Assembly (NCBI GenBank): GCA_949448405.1
Contig: CASTFX010000004.1
Span: 1 to 21,520, forward strand
Source: an uncultured Clostridia bacterium
GTDB lineage: Bacteria > Bacillota > Clostridia > TANB77 > CAG-508
Length of the DNA: 21,520 nucleotides
Reading direction: 5' to 3'
In this document: piece after piece, positions 1-8,095 of the stretch
Layout: each line of letters opens with the position of its first letter
Numbering within the stretch: position 1 is the first letter of the stretch
Made by a program: the position numbers and the translations under genes
The notes under the pieces: model-generated
Databases searched by the model: none
The model's input: only the letters and a program-made list of their open reading frames with translations
Told to the model about the DNA's origin: nothing

Positions 1-781
1 TTTGGAATTGTGACCTTTCTGTTTGACATTCTGCAACTATTCCTGTTGGTTCGTGTATTAATCTAACTGCTGAAGATGTTTTGTTTATGTGTTGTCCCCC
101 TGCTCCTGATGCTCTATATACTTCCATTTTTATATCTGCTGGGTTTATTTCTATTTCTACATCTTCTACTACTGGAAGTATAGCTACTGTTGCTGCTGAT
201 GTATGAATTCTTCCACTACTTTCAGTATCTGGGACTCTTTGTACCCTGTGTGCCCCACTTTCAAATTTTAATCTACTATATACACCTTTACCTGATACCA
301 TAAATGTAATTTCTTTATATCCGCCAAGTTCTGTTTCATTTTCATTTAATATATCTATTTTCCAATGTTTTTTTTCTGAATACATTGAATACATTCTAAA
401 TAGTGTGCCCGCAAATAAAGCTGCTTCTTCTCCACCTGCTCCTGCTCTTATTTCACATATTATATTTTTGTCGTCATCTGGGTCTTTTGGTATTAATAAT
501 ATTTTTAATTCTTCTTCTATTTTTGGAATACTTTCTCTTGCTTCTTCTATCTCCATTTCTGCGAGTTCTTTAAGCTCTGGGTCTTTTAGTAATTCCTGAT
601 TATCTTCTATTGTCTTTTTTGCTTTTTTGTATTCTCTATATTTTTCAACTATTGGTGTTAATTCTGAATGTTCTTTCATAAGTTTTTGCCATGAAGAAGT
701 TTTTGCTATTTCTTCTGGGTCACTTATTTTTACTGTTAACTCATCATATCTTTTTTCAACATCTTCTAATCTCTGAAACAT
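1..781 (-). CDS. prfA: Peptide chain release factor 1 (RF1), 3'-truncated by the window edge
   Basis: Class I release factor that recognises UAA and UAG in the ribosomal A site and triggers hydrolysis of peptidyl-tRNA. Translating the minus strand from the ATG at 781-779 gives 260 codons without a stop: N-terminal coiled helices starting MFQRLEDVEKRYDEL, then the RF1 core. The catalytic GGQ loop is present as GAGGQHINKTSSAVRLIHEP, so this is RF1 or RF2; the absence of the RF2 UGA frameshift site and the N-terminus favour RF1. The ribosome site GGAGG (787-791) is well placed. The C-terminus lies beyond base 1. It contains no in-frame CGG codon. TGA is a stop here (yhaN ends in TGA), so the code is not Mycoplasma-like. 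Confidence 0.95.
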   Translation of the reverse strand, partial: MFQRLEDVEKRYDELTVKISDPEEIAKTSSWQKLMKEHSELTPIVEKYREYKKAKKTIEDNQELLKDPELKELAEMEIEEARESIPKIEEELKILLIPKDPDDDKNIICEIRAGAGGEEAALFAGTLFRMYSMYSEKKHWKIDILNENETELGGYKEITFMVSGKGVYSRLKFESGAHRVQRVPDTESSGRIHTSAATVAILPVVEDVEIEINPADIKMEVYRASGAGGQHINKTSSAVRLIHEPTGIVAECQTERSQFQ

Positions 782-834
782 ATATACCTCCGTAACTTAA
801 ACTCATCTTATTATATAATCTTTTTTAGTGCTTG

Positions 835-2698
835 TCAATTCAATATGATTTTGTTATATGATATATTAATTCTTTCTAATGCCCTTATTTCCCTATCTGT
901 ACAAGTCAAAATTATTATTTGCCTATCTTTGTAATTGTCTTTAAAAAATTTAAGTACATTTTCTAGTCTTTTTTCGTCAAAATATGCAAATGTTTCGTCT
1001 AGTATTATTGGCATAGTTTCTTCTGTTAGCTCTTTTATGCTAGAAATCCTAAGAGATAAATATAGTTCATCTATTGTTCCTTGACTTAATATATTTGCAT
1101 TTACATATGTTCCATTTTCTGCCTCTAGTGCTAAATCATTTTCTTCATTTATTTTTACTGTCTTATATCTCCCTCCCGTTATTGTGTTTATGGATTTTGA
1201 TAAATTTTCAGTAAATCTCGGAGTTATACTTTCCTTCATTTCTAAATATGCACTATCTAGTGTTTCTTTTGCAATTTCTATTGCTTCATTATATTCTTCT
1301 AGTTCTTCTAATATCTCTTCTACTTGATTTAATTTTTCTTCTGTTTCAACTAAATCTTCTAATTTTTCTGCTACTTGTTTTTTTTCTATTTTTTTCTGAT
1401 TTAATATTAATTTTAATTCATTTATGTAATTCTGTTCATGCGTAAGGTTTATGCCATTTTCTATACTATCAAAAATTGTTTTACTTACATTTGGATATTT
1501 TAATCTAATATATTCTTGCTTATTTTTTATCTCTTTTTCTATATTATTTTTTGCTGTTTCTATTATTTTTTGTTTGTTTTTTATTTCTTTTTCTATTAAT
1601 TCTATTTTTGTTTCTAAATTTTGTTTTTCTTCTTTTATTTTTTCTGTATTTTTTTTATATTTATTTAGTTTTTTAATATTATTTATTAAAATAGTTATAA
1701 AAATAATGCTGAAATCCCAATACCTGCTATCCCTAGAGTCAATTCTCCTAGCATTGCTAAGTATCCACTTACAATAATTATTAAAAAAGGTATTAAATAT
1801 AGTAAATTATGCTTTTTATTTATATCTTTTATTGGCCCTATTTTTCCTAATTTTTCTTCTATTTCTTTTTTATTTTTATTTAATTCGTTTTCTGAATTAA
1901 TTTGTATATTTATTTTTTCATTTTCTAGTATTTTTGTATTTTCTATATTTTTCATTTCTTGCAAAGCTTTTAATAATTCTTCTTCATTTACTAATTCTCT
2001 TTGTTTACTTTTTATTTCTTCTTCTATTTCATATTTATAGCTATTATAATTTTCTAATTCTTTTTTTCTTGATATTAATTCTTCTCTTTTTTGCTTTGCT
2101 AAATATAAAGGTTTCGTAGGGCTTTTTAGTGTTCCAATTTCTTCTGTTTGTTTTTTATTTAATTTTCCGAAGTATTTTTTTATATGAAATACTGTCTTCT
2201 CCTGTTAACATTATATTTGATACTTTTTGTATTAGAGTTCCTTTTGATTTTTGGTCAAGTGCTACTTCTTGTTGGTGTATAACCATAGACATATTAAATA
2301 ACTCTTCATCTACTTTTGTTTGCTCATAGAAAAATTTATTTCCTTCTGTTTTATCTATTTGAAATTCTTTACTTACTTCATTTGCGTTTTTATCGAATAT
2401 TTGTGGATTTTTTTTATTAAAATTTCTATACACTTCAAATTCTTCTTTATTGTCTAATTCGTAATTTATCTTTCCTGAGAATTCGCCTTCTTCCCATGGG
2501 GTATACTTATCGTAATTTGAAATTTCTTTTCCATTTTTATTTTTATTTACACCATAAAATATGCTTACTATGAAGTCTAAAAGCGTTGATTTTCCACTTT
2601 CGTTTTCTCCATAAATTATATTTATTCCGATTTTTTAATTCTATTTTTTTATTTTTTAATTTTCCAAAATTATTTATTTGTATTTTTTTTATTTGCAT
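835..2698 (-). CDS. yhaN: YhaN-like SMC/Rad50-type AAA ATPase, readable only with two CGGA recodings and one -1 shift
   Basis: Partner of the adjacent YhaO nuclease, like SbcC with SbcD in DNA-end processing. ATG at 2698-2696 follows AAGGAG and lies 11 bases after yhaO. The coding frame changes three times. At codon 24 (CGGA, 2629-2626) skipping the C gives NGINIIYGENESGKST, a full Walker A. At residue 177 (CGGA, 2169-2166) it joins the next frame, which runs through coiled coil and a membrane hairpin (LLYLIPFLIIIVSGYLAML). Near 1699-1703 a T5 run needs one more T, or a -1 shift, to enter the last frame. This ends with the Walker B/D-loop region, MPIILDETFAYFD and IIILTCTDRE. The joined protein is about 620 residues, shorter than the roughly 960 of Bacillus YhaN. 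Without recoding, translation stops at 51 codons. Whether the third break makes it a pseudogene is open. Confidence 0.85.
1695..1704 (-). other. -1 frame break in yhaN at a T5 run
   Basis: The frame entering at GCA TTA TTT TTA TAA stops; the next good frame begins at ATA ACT (1698). One more T in the run (plus-strand A5 at 1699-1703) would fuse them inside the second membrane helix. This differs in sign and sequence from the CGGA sites. It could be a homopolymer sequence error, a true mutation or slippage. Confidence 0.6.
2166..2169 (-). other. CGGA recoding site 2 (yhaN residue 177)
   Basis: In-frame context CTT CGG AAA, with a 0-frame stop four codons on. Skipping C gives CTT GGA AAA and joins KILGKLNKKQTEE to the coiled-coil frame. 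2433-2169 = 264 and 2168-1964 = 204, both multiples of 3. Confidence 0.85.
2626..2629 (-). other. CGGA recoding site 1 (yhaN codon 24)
   Basis: In-frame context AAT CGG AAT. Skipping C gives AAT GGA ATA and restores the conserved Gly-Ile-Asn immediately before the Walker A motif. Frame arithmetic agrees: 2698-2629 = 69 and 2628-2433 = 195, both multiples of 3. Confidence 0.85.
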
Positions 2699-2709
2699 TT
2701 ATTTTCTCC

Positions 2710-3777
2710 TTAATTAAAAGCTGAAAGTCCTATTTCCATAGCCTTCTCAATTTTTTGTTTATTTTCTGGCTCGTTTTCTATCTTCTCTAGCAACTTTTTC
2801 ACAAATATTCCTTTTAAATTATTTTGTCTTGCAATAATTTCTAAATTAATCTCCAATTTTGACATGTTTTTTACTTTTATAATATTTGTATTTGATAAAT
2901 ATTTTAATATATCAAAGGTTTCTATATCGGCTTTCTTATTTCCAGTCAAAACTATTTTTATATATTTATTTTCTGGAAAATATATTTCGTTTATTTTTTC
3001 AATTAATTCTTCTTTTGAATATATCTGACTTATATCTATATTTTCTTCTATGAATTCTTTTTCATCTATAGGTATGAATTTTAGAGATAATTCTTTTGTT
3101 TTTTCATCTATTTGTCCCTCTATCATTCCATGTTCGCCAAGTTCATCAAAACCATGAGAGATTAATGAACCTGGATAAACTATGTTTTCTTCTATAATTT
3201 TTTTATGTATATGACCTAATGCCACATAATCAAATTCTAAGGCTTTTAATTTTGATTTTGATACAGGATTATATCTTATACTGTTATTTTTAGCTCCGTC
3301 TAAATCTCCGTGTGTAAGTAGTATATTTATTTTTTCTTTATTTTCTATTTTTATATTATCAATAATTTCAGACTGCATATAAAAATCTTCAAATCCGTAT
3401 CCATAGATATCCACATTATCAAGTTCTATTTTTTCGGGATTTTCTGTAAATATTTTTACATTTTTAGCAAAATTATATGTCTTGTAATATGAGTTTTTTA
3501 TATACGGATCGTGGTTTCCTGGTATTATAAATATTTTTGTATTTGATATTTCTTCAAATAATTTATTTATATATTCAATTGTGCTATTTTTTATATATTC
3601 TTGTTCATATAAATCTCCACATATAAATAGATATGGAATATTTTCTCTTTTTATATATTCAATTACTTTTTTAAAACTTTCTCTTTGTTCTAGTCTTCTT
3701 TGGTTTGCTAAATTTCTTGTTTGCATTGCTGTAAATGGTGCATCAAAATGCACATCTGCTATATGTATAAATTTCAT
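2710..3777 (-). CDS. yhaO: YhaO-like metallophosphoesterase (SbcD/Mre11-type nuclease)
   Basis: Calcineurin-like phosphoesterase of 355 residues, the nuclease half of the YhaO-YhaN pair. The metal-binding motifs are all visible in order: HIADVHFDAPF at the N-terminus (D-x-H), FICGDLYEQE (GD), IPGNHDPY (GNHD), LLTHGDLDG, and LGHIHKK (GH-x-H). The C-terminal part (from about residue 230) is the less conserved capping region. ATG at 3777 is preceded by GGAGGAAAT. The gene is followed after 11 bases by yhaN, whose ribosome site overlaps the stop, so the two are co-translated. It has no in-frame CGG codon; the CGGA strings here are read as xxC GGA in the normal frame (for example CAC GGA, GAC GGA, TAC GGA), which is a useful internal control for the recoding claim. 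Confidence 0.93.
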   Translation of the reverse strand: MKFIHIADVHFDAPFTAMQTRNLANQRRLEQRESFKKVIEYIKRENIPYLFICGDLYEQEYIKNSTIEYINKLFEEISNTKIFIIPGNHDPYIKNSYYKTYNFAKNVKIFTENPEKIELDNVDIYGYGFEDFYMQSEIIDNIKIENKEKINILLTHGDLDGAKNNSIRYNPVSKSKLKALEFDYVALGHIHKKIIEENIVYPGSLISHGFDELGEHGMIEGQIDEKTKELSLKFIPIDEKEFIEENIDISQIYSKEELIEKINEIYFPENKYIKIVLTGNKKADIETFDILKYLSNTNIIKVKNMSKLEINLEIIARQNNLKGIFVKKLLEKIENEPENKQKIEKAMEIGLSAFN

Positions 3778-3803
3778 ATATTTCCTCCATTTCTTGCATT
3801 CCT

Positions 3804-3832
3804 ACTATATAATAATTCTGAAGAAAATACAA
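3804..3832 (-). promoter_or_regulatory. Probable sigma-70 promoter of yhaO-yhaN
   Basis: Minus-strand TTGTAT (3832-3827), 17-base spacer, TATAGT (3809-3804), ending 27 bases before the yhaO start codon. The remaining 140 bases up to the integrase hold only AT-rich sequence and the presumed element junction. Confidence 0.45.
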
Positions 3833-3978
3833 GCGAACAGAACAAATATTCTTAAAAATATTATCAGGAAAAGTAGTTATATACTTTTCTAGTACTAAAT
3901 ACCTAGAAAATTTGATTGAAATTAGTCATTTTTTCTTTTAAAATAGTACATAATTTTTTAATAACTTTTTATAAATTC

Positions 3979-5295
3979 TTATATGCCACTATAACTTGGT
4001 TTTACAAGGGTTTGTGGCTTTTCTTGTTTTGGAAGATTCTCACATATATTCTCATAATTTCTTATATTTTCGCTTTCAAAAGTAGTAAAAAAGTAGTAAA
4101 TTTCACTTTTTAATACTCTTTCCATTTCGATCTTTGCTGATTCTGAATTTACGTGTGCGTAGTAACTTAATGTTATAAGAATATTAGAGTGTCCCATAAT
4201 ATATTGTAATGCTTTTGGATTCATTCCTGAATTAGCCATTTTAGTACAGAATGTATGCCTTAGGCTATGAGGTGTTGTTTTATGTGGTAATGATTCTGTG
4301 TGGCATTCATTGTATTTAGAAACTGGACCACGAAATACGTTAGCATAATCTCTTGCTATTCTTGGAAGTCCATTTCGATTTAGAAATACAAAGTTGCTAT
4401 ATTCGTCAATAACAATAGATTTAATATTCTTCCTATTTGCTATAATTCGTTTTAATGCTTGAAAACACTTATCACTCATAGGTACTTTTCTAACTCCTGC
4501 ATCTGTTTTAGGTGTTTCAATGTAATAACCTTGTTTATTTTTTAATAATTGGTGATCGATATTGATTTCACGATTCGTAAAATCCAAATCTGTTTCTGTT
4601 AATCCACACAATTCAGATGCCCTTAAACCTGTTTCAAGAAATACTATTATATCGTCTACATACTTATAATAGATTTTACTATTTTTCATAAACTCTAATA
4701 AGTTATGTTCTTGTAATGGTGTAAGTGGAACTCTAGACTCTGTATCGTCGTCGATTATGTCCTTAAGTTTAAACTTAAATGGATTCTTCCTTATGCAGTC
4801 GTCTTCTATCGCCATATAAAATATAGCTTTTAAAGACCTTTGATCGTTCTTAATGACTTGATACGGAGTACCCTTTAATTTCATTCGTATAGCCCATTCT
4901 TTAGCATCTGACGGCTTTACATTCTCAATAGCACATACTCCAAGTTTGTCTTCTTTTAGGGATTTTAAAAGCCTTTCTCGTCCTACTTTTGTATTATCTC
5001 GTACATTAGAGTGGATTCTGATATATTTCTCGTAAAGATCACAGACAGTCATTTTTTTACCTGTAGAGTCTATTCCATCGAATAAGTCTTTTTGTAATGC
5101 TTCTTCTTTTTCCCTTAATGATAAATCTTCTCTTTTTCCTTTTGGTAATTTATCTAGTGGTGTAAGCTTCCAAGCATACAAAAATTTTGGCTTCCCGAAA
5201 TTATCAATATATTTATAAGCATATCTTCCGTCTTTTCTTTGGCTCTCTCCATTTTGTAGTATACGTCCTTTTTTATCTCTTCTTTTTTCTGACAT
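3979..5295 (-). CDS. int: Tn916-family tyrosine integrase
   Basis: Site-specific tyrosine recombinase that excises and integrates the element. 438 residues from the ATG at 5295, chosen because AAAGGAG lies 8 bases upstream; an upstream TTG at 5313 would overlap that site. Domains: N-terminal arm-binding domain (about 1-75, starting MSEKRRDKKGRILQ), core-binding SAM-like domain (about 85-185), catalytic domain with Arg225 (ETGLRASELCGL), His343/Arg346 (TPHSLRHTF), His369 (MGHSN) and the nucleophile at Tyr379 (LSYYAHV). The Tyr position agrees with that of Tn916 Int. The C-terminal extension ends KPSYSGI. The 3' end overlaps the left arm repeats. xis lies 72 bases upstream on the same strand. 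Confidence 0.95.
   Translation of the reverse strand: MSEKRRDKKGRILQNGESQRKDGRYAYKYIDNFGKPKFLYAWKLTPLDKLPKGKREDLSLREKEEALQKDLFDGIDSTGKKMTVCDLYEKYIRIHSNVRDNTKVGRERLLKSLKEDKLGVCAIENVKPSDAKEWAIRMKLKGTPYQVIKNDQRSLKAIFYMAIEDDCIRKNPFKFKLKDIIDDDTESRVPLTPLQEHNLLEFMKNSKIYYKYVDDIIVFLETGLRASELCGLTETDLDFTNREINIDHQLLKNKQGYYIETPKTDAGVRKVPMSDKCFQALKRIIANRKNIKSIVIDEYSNFVFLNRNGLPRIARDYANVFRGPVSKYNECHTESLPHKTTPHSLRHTFCTKMANSGMNPKALQYIMGHSNILITLSYYAHVNSESAKIEMERVLKSEIYYFFTTFESENIRNYENICENLPKQEKPQTLVKPSYSGI
4078..4101 (+). repeat. Integrase arm-type (DR2-like) direct repeats, left end
   Basis: Two tandem copies, AAAGTAGTAAAA (4078-4089) and AAAGTAGTAAAT (4090-4101), inside the 3' end of int. They resemble the GAGTAGTAAATTC arm site bound by the N-terminal domain of Tn916 integrase (recalled from the literature) and match the pair at the other end of the element. 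Confidence 0.75.
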
Positions 5296-5320
5296 ATATT
5301 TTGCTCCTTTCAATTAGAAA

Positions 5321-5361
5321 GAGCCTTGATATGCAATATCATTATATCACAAACAAGGCTC
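5321..5361 (-). promoter_or_regulatory. Hairpin between xis and int
   Basis: Perfect 8-base arms GAGCCTTG (5321-5328) and CAAGGCTC (5354-5361) just upstream of the int ribosome site. The T-run is weak, so it may attenuate or shield int translation rather than terminate. Confidence 0.4.
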
Positions 5362-5367
5362 ATTTTT

Positions 5368-5592
5368 CTATATCGCATTTAAAGAATCTATTATTTTTTC
5401 TAATTGCTTTCTTTTTATTTGAATTCGATTCCCATTCATTAGCACCCAACTAGAATTGAGATTTGCTTCTGCTAACTTGCGAAGTTTATTCTCGCCTATA
5501 CGAAAATACTTTGATGCCTCTTCAATAGTAAGTGTATATTTTTCACTTATAGGAACATCATTGTTATTTGATCTATAAAATTCTTTTTGCAT
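5368..5592 (-). CDS. xis: Tn916-type excisionase
   Basis: Small winged-helix recombination directionality factor that bends element ends and drives excision with Int. 74 residues from the second ATG (5592), which is 9 bases after AGGAAA; the first ATG at 5601 sits almost on the ribosome site and is less likely. The segment KYTLTIEEASKYFRIGENKL followed by NGNRIQIKRKQLEKIIDSL is nearly identical to my recollection of Tn916 Xis (67 residues). It lies between rep and int, the usual place for these elements. Confidence 0.93.
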   Translation of the reverse strand: MQKEFYRSNNNDVPISEKYTLTIEEASKYFRIGENKLRKLAEANLNSSWVLMNGNRIQIKRKQLEKIIDSLNAI

Positions 5593-5620
5593 TAGAACCA
5601 TTTCCTTTCATTTTAAAATT

Positions 5621-6619
5621 TTAATCATAATCAGAATTTAAGTAAGAAAATTCTCTGTATTCTTCCATAGTCATTTCTTTTGTTAAGAATTTGTCATTTT
5701 CCTTATAGTGGTAGACTATAAGATTTATTCTTCTTTTTAATTGATCGTAAGTATCACTTTTAAATAAATACATTTGTTTATATAATACATCAGGTGGAAA
5801 TATACTTGTTATATGTACTTCATTCCAAAGGCAAAAACTATTAGTGTAGCGACTATGAATCTGTGTTTTATAGCCCTCTATCATAGTCAGAAGTAAGGTA
5901 TAAGGTAGGCTTTCACTTCGTAGCTCATCCATAAAGAGTATAGGTTCTCCATTATATTTGTCTATAAAACCATTCGTATATTCACTTACTCTGTAAATAT
6001 TTTCTTCTCCATATTCTTCGGCTAATTTTATGTATGTATAACTTTTACCTGTCCCAGCCTTTCCATAATGCCAATATACTCTGACATCTCTTTTAGGTGG
6101 AGTTTCTTTATATCTTTTTCGGTAGTATGCATCTTTAGTAATTTTTTCAAATTTTCTATATGCAAGTGATATATCAAAAATTTCATTCGGAGTTAGACCT
6201 TGTTCGATCAATTCTTCGATAGCTTCTATGTCGTTTCGTTTTCCTTGCTTTCCTTGGATATCTCCACAATATTTTATTAAAAGTACTTTTTCGCCTTTTT
6301 CTTCATATTTCCCACGTTTGTTTATGTAATCGTCTGCCTGTTGCTTATTTCCTTTTGTAGGCTGAATATTCATACCATTAAATAGCTTTTTGATCCCAGA
6401 GAATCTAATGCTTTTCTTATCTTCTAGTACACAATGTAGGTGTTTTAATCCCTTTGCTGAAATGCAATAAGCAACTGCACAGGTTCTTTGTGGATTATCT
6501 TTAGTCCATATTTCGATAACTTTATCTACTATTTCTTCTGGTGTACCCTCGAATCCGTGTAATTCAGGATTATTAAATTCGCAAAACCAAGATTTACTAG
6601 GCTCATTTTTAAATTCCAT
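5621..6619 (-). CDS. rep: CRESS-DNA-virus-like Rep: HUH endonuclease plus superfamily 3 helicase
   Basis: Replication initiator of the kind found in circo-, gemini- and nanoviruses and in bacterial pCRESS plasmids. 332 residues. HUH domain: motif I WFCEFNNPE (11-19), motif II HLHCVLED (His60, His62), motif III DDYINKRGKY with the nicking Tyr98 and Lys101. Helicase domain: Walker A GKAGTGKS (186-193), Walker B ILFMDEL (228-233), motif C near VHITS (268-272), where the usual Asn or Ser acts as sensor. This is not the Rep_trans (Tn916 Orf20-type) relaxase normally paired with this integrase. Rep should nick a hairpin loop, probably the one 90 bases upstream, to start rolling-circle copying and perhaps transfer. 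ATG at 6619 follows AAGGAGG by 11 bases. Confidence 0.9.
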   Translation of the reverse strand: MEFKNEPSKSWFCEFNNPELHGFEGTPEEIVDKVIEIWTKDNPQRTCAVAYCISAKGLKHLHCVLEDKKSIRFSGIKKLFNGMNIQPTKGNKQQADDYINKRGKYEEKGEKVLLIKYCGDIQGKQGKRNDIEAIEELIEQGLTPNEIFDISLAYRKFEKITKDAYYRKRYKETPPKRDVRVYWHYGKAGTGKSYTYIKLAEEYGEENIYRVSEYTNGFIDKYNGEPILFMDELRSESLPYTLLLTMIEGYKTQIHSRYTNSFCLWNEVHITSIFPPDVLYKQMYLFKSDTYDQLKRRINLIVYHYKENDKFLTKEMTMEEYREFSYLNSDYD

Positions 6620-6710
6620 AGTGTTTTAACCTCCTTGTATCAACATTAGATACATCGTTTTTTATTGATTTTTCAACGATTCATTAGCAATTTGTATCTG
6701 TATCGAAGTC

Positions 6711-6764
6711 GGGGGCAATGCTAACCCCTCCTTTACGGTGGCTTTCGCTACGCTTCGCCACCGT
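6711..6764 (-). other. Candidate Rep origin/nick site: stem-loop plus adjoining GC-rich inverted repeat
   Basis: On the minus strand a GGGG/CCCC stem (6728-6725 with 6715-6712) encloses the nine-base loop TTAGCATTG; TAGCATTGC (6723-6715) differs in two places from the nano/circovirus nick nonamer TAGTATTAC. Next to it a perfect 8-base inverted repeat ACGGTGGC (6735-6742)/GCCACCGT (6757-6764) encloses a repeated TTCGC motif, possible Rep-binding iterons, overlapping the 3' end of the translocase gene. This GC-rich patch stands out from the AT-rich surroundings. Position directly upstream of rep supports an origin. Function is inferred. Confidence 0.6.
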
Positions 6765-7518
6765 CTATTGGTTTTGATAATGCTTCTATACAAATTTCTT
6801 TTATACGTTCCATATCATTAACTTGTCCTATTTTGATAAAGTGTAGATCAGCACTCTGTAATAAAACTGCACCCTCGCCACGATTAAATTCTTTCTTTTT
6901 TATTTGTTCCAAATGATCGGGCATAAGCATTTCATATATCGATTTCCCAACACCTAAAATTATAACTATTCCATAATTTAATCTCGATCCAACAGGGAAA
7001 GCCACAGCATCAGGTCGCTGACAAGAGCATACAAGCCTTATAGATTTAGACCTACCCATTAAAAGTATTTCGCTAACATCATTCATAACTTTTTTAGCCC
7101 TTGTTTTATCTTCATTCATAAGAGCAAGTATATTTGCCATATATTCGTCCCATATAAAAGTGATAGGGTGGCGTGTCTTGTCTTTTCCTGACATTCTATC
7201 ATTTAACCTATTGTGAACTATTTCCAATAACTCCGTTGTTTGTTTGAAAGAACGATAACGGGGAGTGCCACGCAAACATTCGAACATATCGTCAGCTTTG
7301 TAATCGGCAAAATAGTATTCCCCTGACGGATCAGCCAAAATTAGCTTTGTTAGTAACCCGAATTCAGCAAATGACTTACCCGATCCACTCATTCCCGATA
7401 ATAGAATATGGGAATTTGTTCGTGGCGAAATATCAACATTTATTTCTTTTTTAATTCCAAAGTTTTTCCAATATTCCAAATCATAGCCCAAAGTTAAGGT
7501 ATTACTAGATTCTGTCAT
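6748..7518 (-). CDS. FtsK/TcpA-like DNA translocase, ATPase half
   Basis: RecA-fold motor that would pump the nicked strand toward the transfer channel, like Tn916 Orf21. 256 residues with no membrane segment. It opens with MTESSNTLTLGYDLEYWKN, the linker that in one-piece homologues precedes the motor. Walker A is LLSGMSGSGKSFAEF (about 37-51) and Walker B is PITFIWDEYMAN. ATG at 7518 has AAAGGAG 9 bases upstream, and a TAA lies two codons before it in the same frame, so it begins independently and is not the tail of a frameshifted long gene. It overlaps the preceding gene by 14 bases, pointing to coupled synthesis. The last codons lie in the GC-rich inverted repeat of the candidate origin. 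Confidence 0.85.
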   Translation of the reverse strand: MTESSNTLTLGYDLEYWKNFGIKKEINVDISPRTNSHILLSGMSGSGKSFAEFGLLTKLILADPSGEYYFADYKADDMFECLRGTPRYRSFKQTTELLEIVHNRLNDRMSGKDKTRHPITFIWDEYMANILALMNEDKTRAKKVMNDVSEILLMGRSKSIRLVCSCQRPDAVAFPVGSRLNYGIVIILGVGKSIYEMLMPDHLEQIKKKEFNRGEGAVLLQSADLHFIKIGQVNDMERIKEICIEALSKPIDGGEA

Positions 7519-8095
7519 CTTTTAATTCTCCTTTTGATTTAATACTTTTCTTTAAAATAAAATCAAAGTATATATATTCTTGATCACTTTCTATTTTATC
7601 TATAATCTTGATTCCTAATTTTTGTTCTATATCTGTTCTTTTTTCTTCGTATTTAGATTCTGAAAAATCAGGAGAATAAAACTTAAAAGTGTTAATATTA
7701 TTGTTAATATTGCATCTTCTTTTAAATTTTGAAACATAAATAGGTACTTTGTGATCTTCTTTTATATTGAGAACATCTTTTACGTCGTCTTCTATTTTTT
7801 TTGCTTTTTTAGGCTTTCCAAACCACGTTATAATACCAAAGGTAAAAATACCAAAAATTAACCAAAATAGAATGTAGACTAATAATTTAAAAATATTCTT
7901 ATAACTACTTGGATCATAAATAAGAATCCAAAGAAGTATTGCAATGATTATATAGAGTGAAAATATTATAAATTTTAGCTTTTTTGAAAATAGTTCTTTT
8001 ATACCTTGCTTAAATCTTAATTCATTTACTTTTTGATTTCTTCTTCTGATTTGTCTTTCTTCAAAACTTAATTTATTTTGTACTTGATTCTTCAT
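7505..8095 (-). CDS. Membrane-anchoring N-terminal half of a split FtsK/TcpA-like translocase
   Basis: 196 residues: a basic N-terminus (FEERQIRRRNQK), two membrane helices (about 42-64 and 70-92), then a small alpha/beta domain (VPIYVSKFKRR to YIYFDFILKK). This is the order seen in the N-terminal third of one-piece FtsK-like coupling proteins of Tn916-family elements, and the ATPase part follows as the next gene. I infer that the two proteins form one motor. ATG at 8095 follows AAAGGAG by 7 bases and overlaps the upstream gene by 23 bases. No recoding signal (CGGA) is present at the junction. Confidence 0.65.
   Translation of the reverse strand: MKNQVQNKLSFEERQIRRRNQKVNELRFKQGIKELFSKKLKFIIFSLYIIIAILLWILIYDPSSYKNIFKLLVYILFWLIFGIFTFGIITWFGKPKKAKKIEDDVKDVLNIKEDHKVPIYVSKFKRRCNINNNINTFKFYSPDFSESKYEEKRTDIEQKLGIKIIDKIESDQEYIYFDFILKKSIKSKGELKDDRI

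Noticed and set aside
1248..2119. Plus-strand open frames rich in Leu, Phe and Ile opposite yhaN
   Set aside because: They are the antisense of a Lys/Glu-rich coiled coil, lack ribosome sites, and match no family.
2626..2629. A-run length error (A6 to A5) before the yhaN Walker A
   Set aside because: It would also restore the frame, giving Lys-Ile-Gly, but removing the C gives Asn-Gly-Ile-Asn and agrees with the other sites without an extra assumption.
3851..3895. Hairpin AAAAGTA/TACTTTT upstream of yhaO as a terminator
   Set aside because: The stem is only seven A/T-rich pairs without a clear T-run, so I could not support it.
5293..5313. Upstream TTG start for the integrase
   Set aside because: It would lie on the ribosome site used by the ATG at 5295, and the extra residues do not resemble the start of Tn916 Int.
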